From NCBI GenBank assembly GCA_036784855.1, contig JAZDSV010000022.1, positions 171,001 through 235,000 of the forward strand: DNA of 64,000 nucleotides, in the 5' to 3' direction. This stretch comes from Aphelidium insulamus. Taxonomy: Eukaryota > Aphelidiomycota > Aphelidea > Aphelidiaceae. Below, one piece after another: positions 12,225 through 21,868 of this stretch. A program made the position numbers and the translations under genes. Numbering within the stretch: position 1 is the stretch's first letter; the number at the start of each line of letters is the position of its first letter. The notes under the pieces were generated by a model. The model saw nothing but the letters and a program-made list of their open reading frames with translations. It did no database searches and was not told where the DNA came from.

Positions 12225-12650
12225 ATGCGCGCCGTGATCTTTTCGTGCCTTTTCGCCGTCGTCTGCGCCGGGCTATCCACGCCAGTACCTGTGGTGCCTC
12301 CCGTTGGTGCCAGCATAGATACCGCAGATATATCGGACGCGTCTGCGCAATCAGGCATACCTGATGGACACGCAGAGGCACGGAATGACGCCGCCAGTGC
12401 CATCAACGGAGATACGCTGCCAGTTGTTCCCGCCGTGTTCGTTCCCATGGTGGTGGATGGAGTGGCAGAGAAAGCAGTGCGTCGGAATGCTGGATTAAAC
12501 ATTATGCAGTGGTTCTGTCAAGGTGGAATGTCAGTGGCCATGTACGCGCCTCACCTCAGTTGGTTGTGTGCGGCGAGGCGCAGTCCTGCGCACCCTCAAC
12601 AAGTGGTGCAAGATGATTACACGGAGCACACGGTGATGGTTTTGAATTAG
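12225..12650 (+). CDS. Small putative secreted protein, 141 residues, unrecognised
   Basis: Single exon. The first 18 or so residues (M-R-A-V-I-F-S-C-L-F-A-V-V-C-A-G) form a good signal peptide with cleavage expected after a small residue. The mature part is rich in Val, Pro, Ala and Asp, with a P-V-P-V-V-P-P stretch, and has a short C-terminal half with three cysteines. I recognise no family. The reading frame stays open upstream, but the signal peptide decides the start. The long antisense overlap risk is low because the ZNG1 gene begins at 12200. It belongs with the two following genes in a block of secreted or membrane proteins. Confidence 0.5.
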   Translation: MRAVIFSCLFAVVCAGLSTPVPVVPPVGASIDTADISDASAQSGIPDGHAEARNDAASAINGDTLPVVPAVFVPMVVDGVAEKAVRRNAGLNIMQWFCQGGMSVAMYAPHLSWLCAARRSPAHPQQVVQDDYTEHTVMVLN

Positions 12651-12896
12651 TAGTGTGGGTTAAAATGGCTGCTCAAGCTCTTGCGCTGCGGTATTCACTG
12701 GCATTTAGCGCGGCTTAATGAAAATGTATTTGGTTCACCCTGGTTGCAAGATCAACGTGGCGGTGGTGAAATGAAAGTCCAATATTCAGCTTGTATGGTG
12801 TGCTTTAATTCATTCGAATACCTGTATCAGGATCAAATCACGTGACTAGCTTGGCTTATTTTTTCTCTTTTTCTCATCGCGCGTTACGAGATAGAA

Positions 12897-13926
12897 ATGC
12901 TGGGCTTCACCGCGGTTCTAGTGGCCGCGCTTAGTATCACTTGCGTTGCATCCAGTAAGGAAAAGTCTTCTCAGTGCGAGGCACACATCGGAACATCAAA
13001 TTACAGAGAGCGCAACGGTGATAGTATTTCCCGTGAAATGACTTCCTGGACTGCCGTCAATATTCTCGGCGACAGCCCGCTAATGGATGAGATTAACTGG
13101 CACTGGATTGTTGAAGTTGTTGCTTTAAAGAATGGTAAACAAGTTTACAGAAACTATAAAGACCGGAGTGACTTTGCACGCACCCCTCTCATAGCAGGAA
13201 GGAACGATGTCTTTAAAAATTTAATATCGGGACCGGAACAGAATGTGCACTGGAGATACTTGGCGGCCAATTACGCTGTTGTCATCAAAGTGCATGACGG
13301 CAGAAAACCCCGTAACACTCTGTGCAAATACAAAATACCTCAAATTTCGCCATTGCAAGTGCGGGCGCATATCATTCGTTTCATTCCTAAACGTGATTTG
13401 CGTGAACGAGCTGACGAAATCGCGCGCTTCTTTATGCTGGAAGAGGAAGTCCAGCCGTTCGATTCGGCAGAAATAGTGGCTATTTATAATGGCCTCGTTC
13501 GCGCGAAGCGTAACAAGAAGGACGAGTTGAATGGCATTGAAGTTCCGGCTTTAACTCAGGGCAACTATGTCTACTTTGACCCGCGTGCAGTGGCAGTGGT
13601 CAAAGCTGCGATTGCAGCTGCTGCTATTTGTGATACTCGAACAAGATTTTGTTTACCGGATGATGAGCGCGCTGCGGCTGCATTGGCACTAGCTTCAATG
13701 AAGGTGCGTCGGCTCAAATTATTAATCTCTCTCCTTTACATTTTAGTATACTCCGCTAAAGTATGCCGTGCTCGCCGTGCGCGCTGGCGTCATGATTACG
13801 ATCTATACCGTTTCGGTAAATTGGCATATGATTCCCGATACTGTGTGTACGATTAGAGAAAACACTTATATGGCACATCTGTCGCGTCATTTAGAACCCT
13901 CAGAGGAGCGTCGGACTTGCATTTGA
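12897..13926 (+). CDS. Putative secreted protein, about 328 residues, unrecognised
   Basis: Signal peptide M-L-G-F-T-A-V-L-V-A-A-L-S-I-T-C-V-A-S followed by a soluble, charged region with a cysteine shortly after the cleavage site. Two exons are proposed: 12897-13703 and 13747-13926, with a 43-bp intron (GTGCGT...TTTTAG) of the size common here. Without splicing the frame also stays open to a stop at 13856, giving a different 40-residue tail, so the 3' end is not certain. The spliced version has a hydrophobic segment (L-K-Y-A-V-L-A-V-R-A-G-V) and ends E-E-R-R-T-C-I. No family recognised. Codon use is more AT-rich than in neighbours such as ZNG1 or eEF2. It could be an effector or surface protein, but only the signal peptide supports that. 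Confidence 0.6.
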
Positions 13927-13988
13927 CCAAAAAATTCTGACCAGGTCAAGCTGTGGTCGGTGGGCGCAAGGAAATAGATTTTGTTCGC

Positions 13989-14025
<37 letters not shown>

Positions 14026-14290
14026 CTATATTTTCACACGCTTGCTGCGCTAGGCGAAAATGGCATCTTAACGTTGATGCGGTGAATGTGTACAAAGCTC
14101 ATCGTTGCAAAATCAATACTGCAGTAGCAACATGATGGCCATAAATGTCTGCCAGCTTATACATTTACCTTGTATTAACACTCAGTGCCTAAAAGAGGAT
14201 CACACAGGGGTTTATAAGGAGTCGGATTCAAACCACGTGACTCGAAGCATAAATTCCGCCAGTTTGCACAAAACTTTTACATTGCGCACA
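13927..14290. other. Intergenic region with AT microsatellite
   Basis: About 360 bp between two secreted-protein genes. It contains an (AT)16 run at 13991-14022. The rest is AT-rich, and I see no gene in it; the frame upstream of the next ATG is open but has no signal-peptide character. Confidence 0.6.
13991..14022. repeat. (AT)n microsatellite, 16 units
   Basis: Uninterrupted AT dinucleotide repeat between two putative secreted-protein genes. Confidence 0.95.
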
Positions 14291-14695
14291 ATGAAGTTTT
14301 CACTCCTTGCTAGTGGAGTTGCATGGGCGGCATTTGTGGTCTGCATTAATGCAATGCCAGTTCGGCAGGCTGATAGTGTGCAGGCTGATGCTGCGCAGGT
14401 CGCCCAAGAGGAATTAGCATTTCAACAGCTGGAAGCAGGAAATGCTCGATCGTCAAATGCCGTCCAGCATGTTGCTGGTGGTTTGCAACCATTGCAACCG
14501 CCTTCTAAACGAATGTCACTCAACGATGCTATATTCATTGGTGCTCCCAATGGTCATGGATATGCCCTCGCTGTGTCTGGGGCACGTGCTCCAATGGGCC
14601 CATGGAAAACATGTGGCGCAATTACTTGCGCCTTCGTATCGATCGTTGGTGTCGTCGCGGTGATAGTCATGGTGCCGCCGCTTTTTCAGGACTAA
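14291..14695 (+). CDS. Small putative secreted or single-pass membrane protein, 134 residues
   Basis: Single exon starting M-K-F-S-L-L-A-S-G-V-A-W-A-A-F-V-V-C, a clear signal peptide, with likely cleavage near I-N-A-M-P. The middle is Ala/Gln-rich. Near the C-terminus is a hydrophobic stretch, F-V-S-I-V-G-V-V-A-V-I-V-M-V, long enough for one membrane span, ending P-P-L-F-Q-D. Two cysteines lie just before it (T-C-G-A-I-T-C-A). No family recognised. It follows the 12225 and 12897 genes in the same orientation, and all three start with a signal peptide. Confidence 0.55.
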   Translation: MKFSLLASGVAWAAFVVCINAMPVRQADSVQADAAQVAQEELAFQQLEAGNARSSNAVQHVAGGLQPLQPPSKRMSLNDAIFIGAPNGHGYALAVSGARAPMGPWKTCGAITCAFVSIVGVVAVIVMVPPLFQD

Positions 14696-14917
14696 CGCTC
14701 CCTCAACTAAGATAGTACCGTTATCCGCAACTAATGAATTTAATTAATATAAGACGTTTTTCGTGTATGTACAATGTTGTCGCTTAGTGAACACGGTCTA
14801 TGTATCAGTCTTATGGTGAAAAGTGCTCACAACCACCCAGCCCAACTATGAGTCAGAGCATCGGAGCATATTTATTATATATATTTTTCTGTTGAAGCCT
14901 TCAACACTCCAGATCTG

Positions 14918-16315
14918 ATGGACTTCCGGCTAACAGAGTGGCTCCGCTCTGAGGGCGCCTTCGTCGACACTGCAGTGCACATTGAGGCCAACACTGACGG
15001 CCGCGGTGGCAGGCGCCTCATTCGCCGCGGTGCTTCTTCCCGTGCTGCCGACGCACCCGTGCTTGCCATCCCGTCCAAGTTGGCACTTACTGCCCAAGCA
15101 TTCAGCTCGTACCTCCAACGGCGTGGCCTGCTTGACGACTGGCTGCTGGCTGTAGACCAGCTGAGACTCTCTACGGCACAGCTGGACAGACTAATGATTG
15201 CCATGGGGCTGCTGGTTGTTATGCATGCGCCGCACGATGAACTTGACGGTGGTGCGCTGCACAATATGGTGCCATATGTGAGCAATCTCCCGCTGGCACA
15301 CGAGTCGGACAGCTTGCTGATGTGGAGCAGTCGTGAATTGGAGATGCTGGCGGGTACCGCGGCATGTATTGCCGCCCAAGCTAAACTGGCGCACTTGACA
15401 CGGCTATACACCCACTTGCAATGTGCTGGTATTTTTTCCGGCATATGGCCGGCAAGTAGTGACATGCCATCACTGGAGCAGTTTTTGCACTGCGAAAATA
15501 TGGTGGCTACGCGATCTCTCTCCGCACAGGGTACTTCAGTTCTGGATGGACGGCTCGAGTCCTTCATGTGCCCGATGCTGGACTTTTGCGACCACAGCAG
15601 CACGCCCAATGCTCGCTGGGAGCTGGAAGTAGCATCTGATGGAGGTTTCTCGGTGCTTTTGTATGAAAGCACGTCCACCGCCGGGGATGACGGTGCCGAG
15701 CTGTGCATATCGTATGATCCAGACATGTCGGGCATGAAGGCTCTATTCACGTATGGCTTCCTGAGTGATGAGCACTTGCTAGCACCTGCCGGTTGGGAAA
15801 TTGCAGCTTCGGTGGACCTTTTGGGCTTCGTAGAGGCAGATGATCTAATGAAATTAAGGATGGACATGCAGCGACAGACGGCGCCCTACTTTTCCATCTC
15901 AATGGTACCAGAGTCACTTGTCGAAATCGATTCCGTACTGGATCATCTGCCGCTTACTGCCAGGAAACAGCTGCTTCTTGCTGTGGTAGATAGTCCCAGT
16001 CAATTATCGCAAATTATGAAGTCACCGAATCTCTTGGACATACGGTCATATGAACTGTGGCATGTGCTGCAATTGCGAGCTGTAGTCGTGCTTATTCAAT
16101 TGCTAAGTGCCAAGCTAGAATCGATTGAAAATTTACTTGAACAGCTGCCGAAGAAGTCCAGCAACACAACACCACTGCGAAAAGATCTTGCCAGCAAGTA
16201 CCTGCAAACACTCGTACTAGTGGCACAATCAAACCAAGCACATTGCCAGCGCTCTATTACACAATTGACCGAGTCCGAGGTCGTGATAAATTACCTTGCC
16301 GCACAAGAACAATAG
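14918..16315 (+). CDS. SET-domain protein methyltransferase (SETD3/SETD6/RKM type)
   Basis: Intronless, 465 residues. The order is that of the split SET family acting on non-histone proteins: an N-terminal SET segment with R-R-G-A-S-S (equivalent to the G-x-G loop), a long helical insert (about residues 90-215), then P-M-L-D-F-C-D-H-S (the cofactor and catalytic motif usually N-H-S) and E-L-C-I-S-Y-D with Y-G-F-L, closing the active site. A helical C-terminal region of the Rubisco-LSMT substrate-binding type follows. The motif has D-H-S in place of the usual N-H-S, which may weaken cofactor binding. Expected substrates in the family include ribosomal proteins, actin or elongation factors; none can be read from the sequence. 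Its stop lies 6 bp from the stop of the convergent LRR gene. Confidence 0.8.
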   Translation: MDFRLTEWLRSEGAFVDTAVHIEANTDGRGGRRLIRRGASSRAADAPVLAIPSKLALTAQAFSSYLQRRGLLDDWLLAVDQLRLSTAQLDRLMIAMGLLVVMHAPHDELDGGALHNMVPYVSNLPLAHESDSLLMWSSRELEMLAGTAACIAAQAKLAHLTRLYTHLQCAGIFSGIWPASSDMPSLEQFLHCENMVATRSLSAQGTSVLDGRLESFMCPMLDFCDHSSTPNARWELEVASDGGFSVLLYESTSTAGDDGAELCISYDPDMSGMKALFTYGFLSDEHLLAPAGWEIAASVDLLGFVEADDLMKLRMDMQRQTAPYFSISMVPESLVEIDSVLDHLPLTARKQLLLAVVDSPSQLSQIMKSPNLLDIRSYELWHVLQLRAVVVLIQLLSAKLESIENLLEQLPKKSSNTTPLRKDLASKYLQTLVLVAQSNQAHCQRSITQLTESEVVINYLAAQEQ

Positions 16316-16321
16316 AAAAGT

Positions 16322-18235
16322 TCATCGCTTCAGTTTCTGCTTGGTATCAGCACAAGTGTGTTTAAATACTTCAAACAGCGCGACTGGTACCTTGCCGTCC
16401 TTGGTGTGCTGTTCCTTCAAAAACTGCTTGATCGGTATGGCACCGCCATTGATCACACTAGCCGGTATGCCCAGGATCGGGTTTCCCGCCAAGTCAAACG
16501 TGACCAGATTTGGCATGTTATAGAACTCGTTTGGTATATTCTGCAGCTTGTTGTGGCTCAAGTCAATCTTGACCAGCGTCTTCATTTCAGCCAGTTCATC
16601 GGGCACCGTGGCAATGTGGTTCGATCTAACTTCGAGAGTTTGTAATCGGGTCAGATTTCTGAAGCGCTTAAATCGTCTTCTCACATCAAGCGGCTACTCA
16701 CGTACTTTATCGACGACGGAATAGCCTCCAGCTTATTGGCGTTCAATTGCAGTCGCTCCAATGATTTCAGGCCGCCAATATCTTCCCATATAGAAAAAAT
16801 CAAGTTATTGCTGAGATCCAATTCTTTCAGGTTGGACAGCTCGGTTATTTGCTCCGGCAGGTGATCAATGTTGTTATTGCTAGAGTGTCACACAGTTGCA
16901 TTGAATGCACTTTGAGCTACCTGAGGTATAGACGCTGTAGACTTGTTAATTTCGCAAATGAACGAGGGAATGACGCAGCCGAAAGCTGGTTCTTTCTGAA
17001 ATCCAGATACGTTAGTTGCCTGAGTGACGAAAGCTCATCTGGAATGGAAACAATGGAGCAGCCGTTTAGGTCCAAACGAGTAAGCGACGTGAGCAATCCG
17101 ATGGTATCTGACGGGCAGTGAGCATTAATCTCAGTGATGACATTATGGCTTACTGGGCAATCTCTCAATTTGAGAATTCTCCCTAATGGACAGCTCGGTG
17201 CATGCTGTCCAATTCTTGATCAAGTTTGCAGGTAGTTCATCTAACCGCGTGCTTCGCAAATTAACTCGCTTCAAACCAATTAGGCTGGCAAGTGATTGCG
17301 GCAGTGCAGCTAGCGCCTGATTGTCTTGGAAATCGATTTCCTCCAGTCTAATGAGCATTCCAACTGTTGTCAAGTCAGCTCAAGTTAAAATCATCTACGA
17401 CGAACTCTGATCGGGGATTTGCTTGATGGAGTTGCTGCTTATGTTGAACCTGAGCAGCCTCTCCAGGTATCCAATTTCGTCGGGAAGTTTGGAGATGAGA
17501 TTGTTAGATATATCCAATTCCTGCGCATTTATAACAATCTCACAGACAACACAGATGTCGTACGCGCAAGTAGCGGAAACGTCCAATTTCTGGCCCGAGT
17601 AACTTGATCTTGTTGTTGTTAGCCGTCAGAATCTCCAACGTGGTAATGTCAAAGATGCAGTCTGGAAGCGCCTTAAAATCATTATGATGCAGATCCAGTT
17701 GTCGCAACTTGCGCAACTGTCCCACTTCTGGTGGGATTTCTCTGTGGTGCATTCAGTCAGCGCTCACTGCAATCAAACCTACTCCAGCTGATTGCCGCTG
17801 ATATCAAGCCGCTCCAGGTTCTCCAGCTCCTTGATCATGGGCGTGAATGGCGAGTAAAAGAGACGATTGCTACCAGTCGAGCATCAGGCAGCGCAGAGAC
17901 TATGAAAGAGTGCTCACCTCGCCAGCAGAACCTGTGTCAGATGCTTCATCTTGCACAGATCAGGCGGCACATGGTTGAAAGTGTTCTTGGACAGGTCGAC
18001 AGTCTTGAGTGTTGTCAGTTTGCCTGGACAGAGTCATGCCTGTGTCACAGTGGTCGCGGCACTCACGAAAATCCAGCGGTAGATCGGCAATGTCGTTTTC
18101 GCTCAAATCCAACCTCTCCAGCTGCGTGCATTTCTTCAGATCGCTGGCCGGTATCTGCTTCAAGCCGTGCTTGGAGAGGTCCAGGGTTTTGTCCTTGCGG
18201 TGCTGGGCGATTTCTTTTGACAGTGGATTGCCCAT
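16322..18235 (-). CDS. Leucine-rich-repeat protein with N-myristoylation-type start
   Basis: About nine exons on the minus strand with short introns, giving a protein of roughly 540 residues built almost wholly of LRRs of the L-x-x-L-D-L-S-x-N-x-I/L-x-x-L/I-P type. Examples are L-E-R-L-D-L-S-E-N-D-I, L-T-R-L-D-L-N-G-C-S-I and L-V-K-I-D-L-S-H-N-K-L. It starts M-G-N-P-L-S-K-E, which fits the M-G-x-x-x-S/T rule for N-myristoylation, so membrane attachment is likely. The C-terminal end (after the last repeat, G-G-A-I-P-I-K-Q-F-L-K-E-Q) is a short charged tail. The overall form resembles LRRC40/LRRC57-like or Ras-binding Shoc2-like proteins, but there is no further signature to choose. The intron after I-P-D-Q uses a weak GTTCGT donor; all others follow GT-AG. 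The promoter must lie in the gap shared with eEF2. Confidence 0.82.
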
Positions 18236-18684
18236 GATGAGAAATCGGTGAACACCGACCCACGCAAACAAACCCTTGGGATCTTCATGTACGCTGTATG
18301 CGCCCTTGAACTACTCGTATCATGTATCTCGACTCTCATAATTAGACTTTAACTTTACTTATGTTAAAGTTTCTGACGACAGAACTTGATGGTTACATCA
18401 AAATCACAGGGGAGACCACGAATGAATGCACATTCAAGATCATCTATGAAAGAGCGGTGGAAGACGTCTGTGAACGTTAAATACTGACTATTCCTTTGCA
18501 CGCCGAATGAGAACCACTGCCATCAGCCGTTCCCGCCACTGTCTTTGAGTTGGCGCACGTGAGTCAGGCTGAGCAGCAGCTGATTGGCGCAAATGCTCGG
18601 GTCAGGGTTTGGCGGCACGGCAAGCCTCACACCGTCACCGCGCCGCTTCCATCCACCACAGCATCTGCAAATTCATCCGCCACG
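18236..18684. promoter_or_regulatory. Divergent promoter region, LRR gene and eEF2
   Basis: About 450 bp between divergent start codons. It contains a small inverted repeat, ACTTTAAC at 18346-18353 and GTTAAAGT at 18363-18370 (8-bp arms, 9-nt loop). I see no gene in it. The part nearest eEF2 is GC-rich and purine/pyrimidine mixed without an evident TATA box. Confidence 0.45.
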
Positions 18685-21362
18685 ATGGTATGAGGCGGCG
18701 CTAGTGGTGTTTGGTGTGCTCTTCTAACGGATGATCAGGTGAATTTTACTGTGGATGAGGTCCGCGCCCTGATGGACAAGCCGGACAATATCCGCAACAT
18801 GTCCGTGATTGCCCACGTCGACCACGGCAAGTCCACGCTTACCGACTCTCTGGTGTCCAAGGCCGGAATTATTGCCTCGGCCAAGGCTGGTGAGACCCGT
18901 TTCACCGACACGCGTCAAGATGAAATCGACCGTGGTATCACCATCAAATCCACCGCGATCTCCATGTTTTTCTCCATGGCTGAGGATGACGTCAAGGAGA
19001 TTAAGCAGAAGACTGCTGGTGAGTGCTGAGGCCACTTATTGCGCAGTTACAAGTTCTAATCCGCCAGGCACGGATTTTTTGATCAACTTGATTGACTCTC
19101 CGGGTCACGTGGATTTCTCGTCCGAGGTGACTGCCGCCCTCCGTGTCACGGACGGTGCCCTGGTCGTCGTCGACTGTGTGGAGGGTGTGTGTGTGCAGAC
19201 CGAGACTGTGCTGCGCCAGGCTCTTGGTGAGAAGATCAAACCCGTGCTTTGCGTGAACAAGGTGGACCGTGCTTTCCTCGAGCTTCAGCTGGAGAAGGAG
19301 GACTTGTACCAGGTTTGACTTGCTATTAATGTATATACACATTAGTAATAATACTATTCAGACTTTCCAACGTACCATTGAGAGTGTGAACGTGAACATT
19401 GCCACCTACTACGACAAGTCGCTGGGTGACATGCAGGTGTACCCCGAGAAGGGAACTGTCGCATTTGGCTCCGGTCTGCACGGCTGGGCCTTCACGTTGC
19501 GCCAATTTGCCACGCGTTTGTCCAAGAAGTTTGGTGTTGACCGCGAGAAGCTCATCACTCGTCTATGGGGTGACAACTACTTTAACACCGCCACGAAGAA
19601 ATGGTCCAAGAAGGCCACGGATGACGAGGGCAAGCCGCTGGAGCGTGCCTTCTGTCTCTTTGTGCTGGACCCGATTTACCGCCTGTTCAAGGCCATCATG
19701 GACTTCAAGAAGGACCAGGTTGCCGACTTGCTGACCAAGCTGGAAATTGTGCTGAAGAGCGACGAGAAGGACTTGGAGGGCAAGCCGCTGCTCAAGTGTG
19801 TGATGAAGAAGTTTCTGCCGGCCGGTGAAGCTCTGCTGGAGATGATTGTCATCCACCTGCCGTCGCCCGTGACTGCCCAGAAGTACCGTGTGGACAGCTT
19901 GTACGAGGGTCCGCTGGACGACGAGTGCGCCACAGCCATCCGCAACTGCGACCCGAAGGGAACGCTCATGCTGTACGTGTCCAAGATGGTGCCCACCTCC
20001 GACAAGGGTCGATTCTTTGCTTTTGGTCGTGTGTTCTCTGGAACCGTCCGCGCCGGTCTCAAGGTCCGCATTCAGGGCCCGAACTACGTGCCGGGCAGCA
20101 AGTCCGACCTGTTCATCAAGTCAATTCAGCGCACCGTGCTCATGATGGGACGTTCCGTTGAGTCGATCGAAGACTGCCCGTGCGGTAACATTATTGGTCT
20201 GGTCGGCGTGGACCAGTACCTGCTCAAGTCGGGCACCATCACCACCAGCGAGAACGCGCACAACTTGAAGGTGATGAAGTTTTCCGTGTCGCCTGTCGTG
20301 CAGGTTGCCGTCGAGGTCAAGAACCCGAATGATCTGCCCAAGCTGGTCGAAGGACTGAAGCGTCTGTCCAAGTCCGACCCGTGTGTGTTGTGTTACACCG
20401 CCGAGTCGGGTGAGCACATTGTTGCCGGTGCCGGTGAGTTGCACTTGGAGATTTGCTTGAAGGATTTGGAGGAGGATCACGCCGGTGTCCCTATCCGCGT
20501 CACCCCGCCCGTGGTGAGCTACCGTGAGACCGTGCAGGCCGAGTCGTCCATGGTCTGTCTGTCCAAGTCGGCCAACAAGCACAACCGTATCTTCATGAAG
20601 GCCATGCCTATCGACGAGGAGCTGTCGCAAGACATTGAAGCCGGCCGCATTACCCCGCGTGACGACTTCAAGGCCCGTGCTCGCGTGCTGGCCGAGACCT
20701 ACAGCTGGGACGTGACCGAGGCCCGTAAGATTTGGTGTTTCGGCCCGGACACCACCGGCGCCAACTTGCTGGTGGACTGCACCAAGGCCGTGCAGTACCT
20801 GAACGAAATCAAGGACTCTTGCGTGTCTGGATTCCAGTGGGCGTCCAAGCAGGGCCCGCTTGCAGAGGAGAGCATGCGCGGCATCCGATTCAACATTCTC
20901 GATGTCGTGCTGCACACTGATACCATTCACCGCGGTGCTGGCCAGATCATGCCGACCTGCCGTCGTGTGTGCTACGCGTCGATTCTGACTGCGCAGCCCA
21001 CCGTCCAGGAGCCCATGTACCTCAGCGAGATTCAGTGCCCGGAGAATGCCATTGGTGGTATCTACGGTGTGCTCAATCGTCGTCGCGGTCACGTGTTCCA
21101 CGAGGAGCAGCGCCCGGGAACACCCATGTACACTGTTAAGGCGTACCTGCCCGTCAGCGAATCATTTGGTTTCACCGATGACCTGCGTGCCAACACGGCC
21201 GGCCAGGCGTTCCCGCAGTGTGTGTTTGACCACTACCAGCTTATGCCGGGCAGCGCGCTGGAAGTTGGAAGCAAGCCGTACGAAATTGTGCGCGGCATCC
21301 GAAAGCGCAAGGGTTTGGAGGAGGATGTGCCGCCGCTTGACCGCTACTACGACAAGCTTTAA
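18685..21362 (+). CDS. EEF2: Translation elongation factor 2
   Basis: Four exons: 18685-18687 (the ATG only), 18739-19018, 19068-19312, 19362-21362. The product has 842 residues, exactly the size of yeast eEF2. GTPase motifs: A-H-V-D-H-G-K-S-T (P-loop), T-R-x-D-E-x-x-R-G-I-T-I-K-S (switch I), D-S-P-G-H-V-D-F (switch II), N-K-V-D. Downstream are the fungal-like W-G-D-N-Y-F-N, R-A-F-C-L-F, and [12 protein letters not shown]. The diphthamide loop [16 protein letters not shown] keeps the histidine that is modified and ADP-ribosylated in other eEF2s. The C-terminal Y-D-K-L is standard. Codon choice is strongly biased to C/G-ending codons, as expected for a highly expressed gene. The intron splitting ATG from the rest of the frame is used in several lineages. 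Confidence 0.98.
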
Positions 21363-21387
21363 ACACGCAGCAGTGAAGCGATACAAC

Positions 21388-21393
21388 AATAAA
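21388..21393 (+). promoter_or_regulatory. Polyadenylation signal AATAAA after eEF2
   Basis: AATAAA 25 bp downstream of the eEF2 stop codon. Confidence 0.6.
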
Positions 21394-21445
21394 GAGGCGC
21401 ATCTCAAAAGTTCGTGAATCGTAATTTAGCACTTCGTGCAGGAAT

Positions 21446-21467
21446 GAATTCACGTGGAATTCACGTG
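21446..21467. promoter_or_regulatory. Tandem 11-bp repeat carrying two CACGTG E-boxes
   Basis: GAATTCACGTG is repeated twice head to tail with no spacer, placing two palindromic CACGTG sites 11 bp apart, on the same face of the helix. CACGTG is the core site of basic helix-loop-helix regulators. It lies in the 506-bp gap (21363-21868) between eEF2 and the U-box/PP2C gene, about 400 bp ahead of the latter. Apart from this repeat I see nothing else distinctive in the gap. Confidence 0.5.
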
Positions 21468-21868
21468 AACTCTCAGTGGCTGTGCAACTATCAAAATATG
21501 GAACCATTATTCGGCGCACGTTATAGACTACATGCGCTGCTGTATGCTGCCAGCAGGGTGTAGGATCAGAACCATTTGTAAAAGCACAGTTTGTATTAGT
21601 GTGGCGGGGACATTAAACTGTTGCCCGCTATGAACAGAAGCAAATAGCGCGAGAACACGAGACGAATTTGCCAGTCAGAGGCTAGCGGCCATGGGACAAA
21701 TAATAGCTCCTGGCTAAAAATAGACATATCGCGGCGTCAACGGCGGCGTCAGCCACACGACAGGCTGTGCTTATTTTCGAGTACTTTTCTAGACTGCACT
21801 GTTCTTGCACCCAGCGCGCTGAGCAGATAGTCCATCATTACAGAGCGACCACCAGCACTTCCACTGAA

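Noticed and set aside
12897-13856. Unspliced version of the secreted protein ending at 13856
   Set aside because: It is possible, but the GTGCGT...TTTTAG segment has the size and borders of the other introns here and the spliced frame runs 60 codons further.
14875-15867. Open frame of 330 codons antisense to the SET-domain gene
   Set aside because: No motifs and Ser-rich noise; the plus-strand frame has the P-M-L-D-F-C-D-H-S and E-L-C-I-S-Y-D signatures.
20121-21101. Open frame of 326 codons antisense to eEF2
   Set aside because: It is a product of eEF2 codon bias; eEF2 itself is unmistakable on the plus strand.
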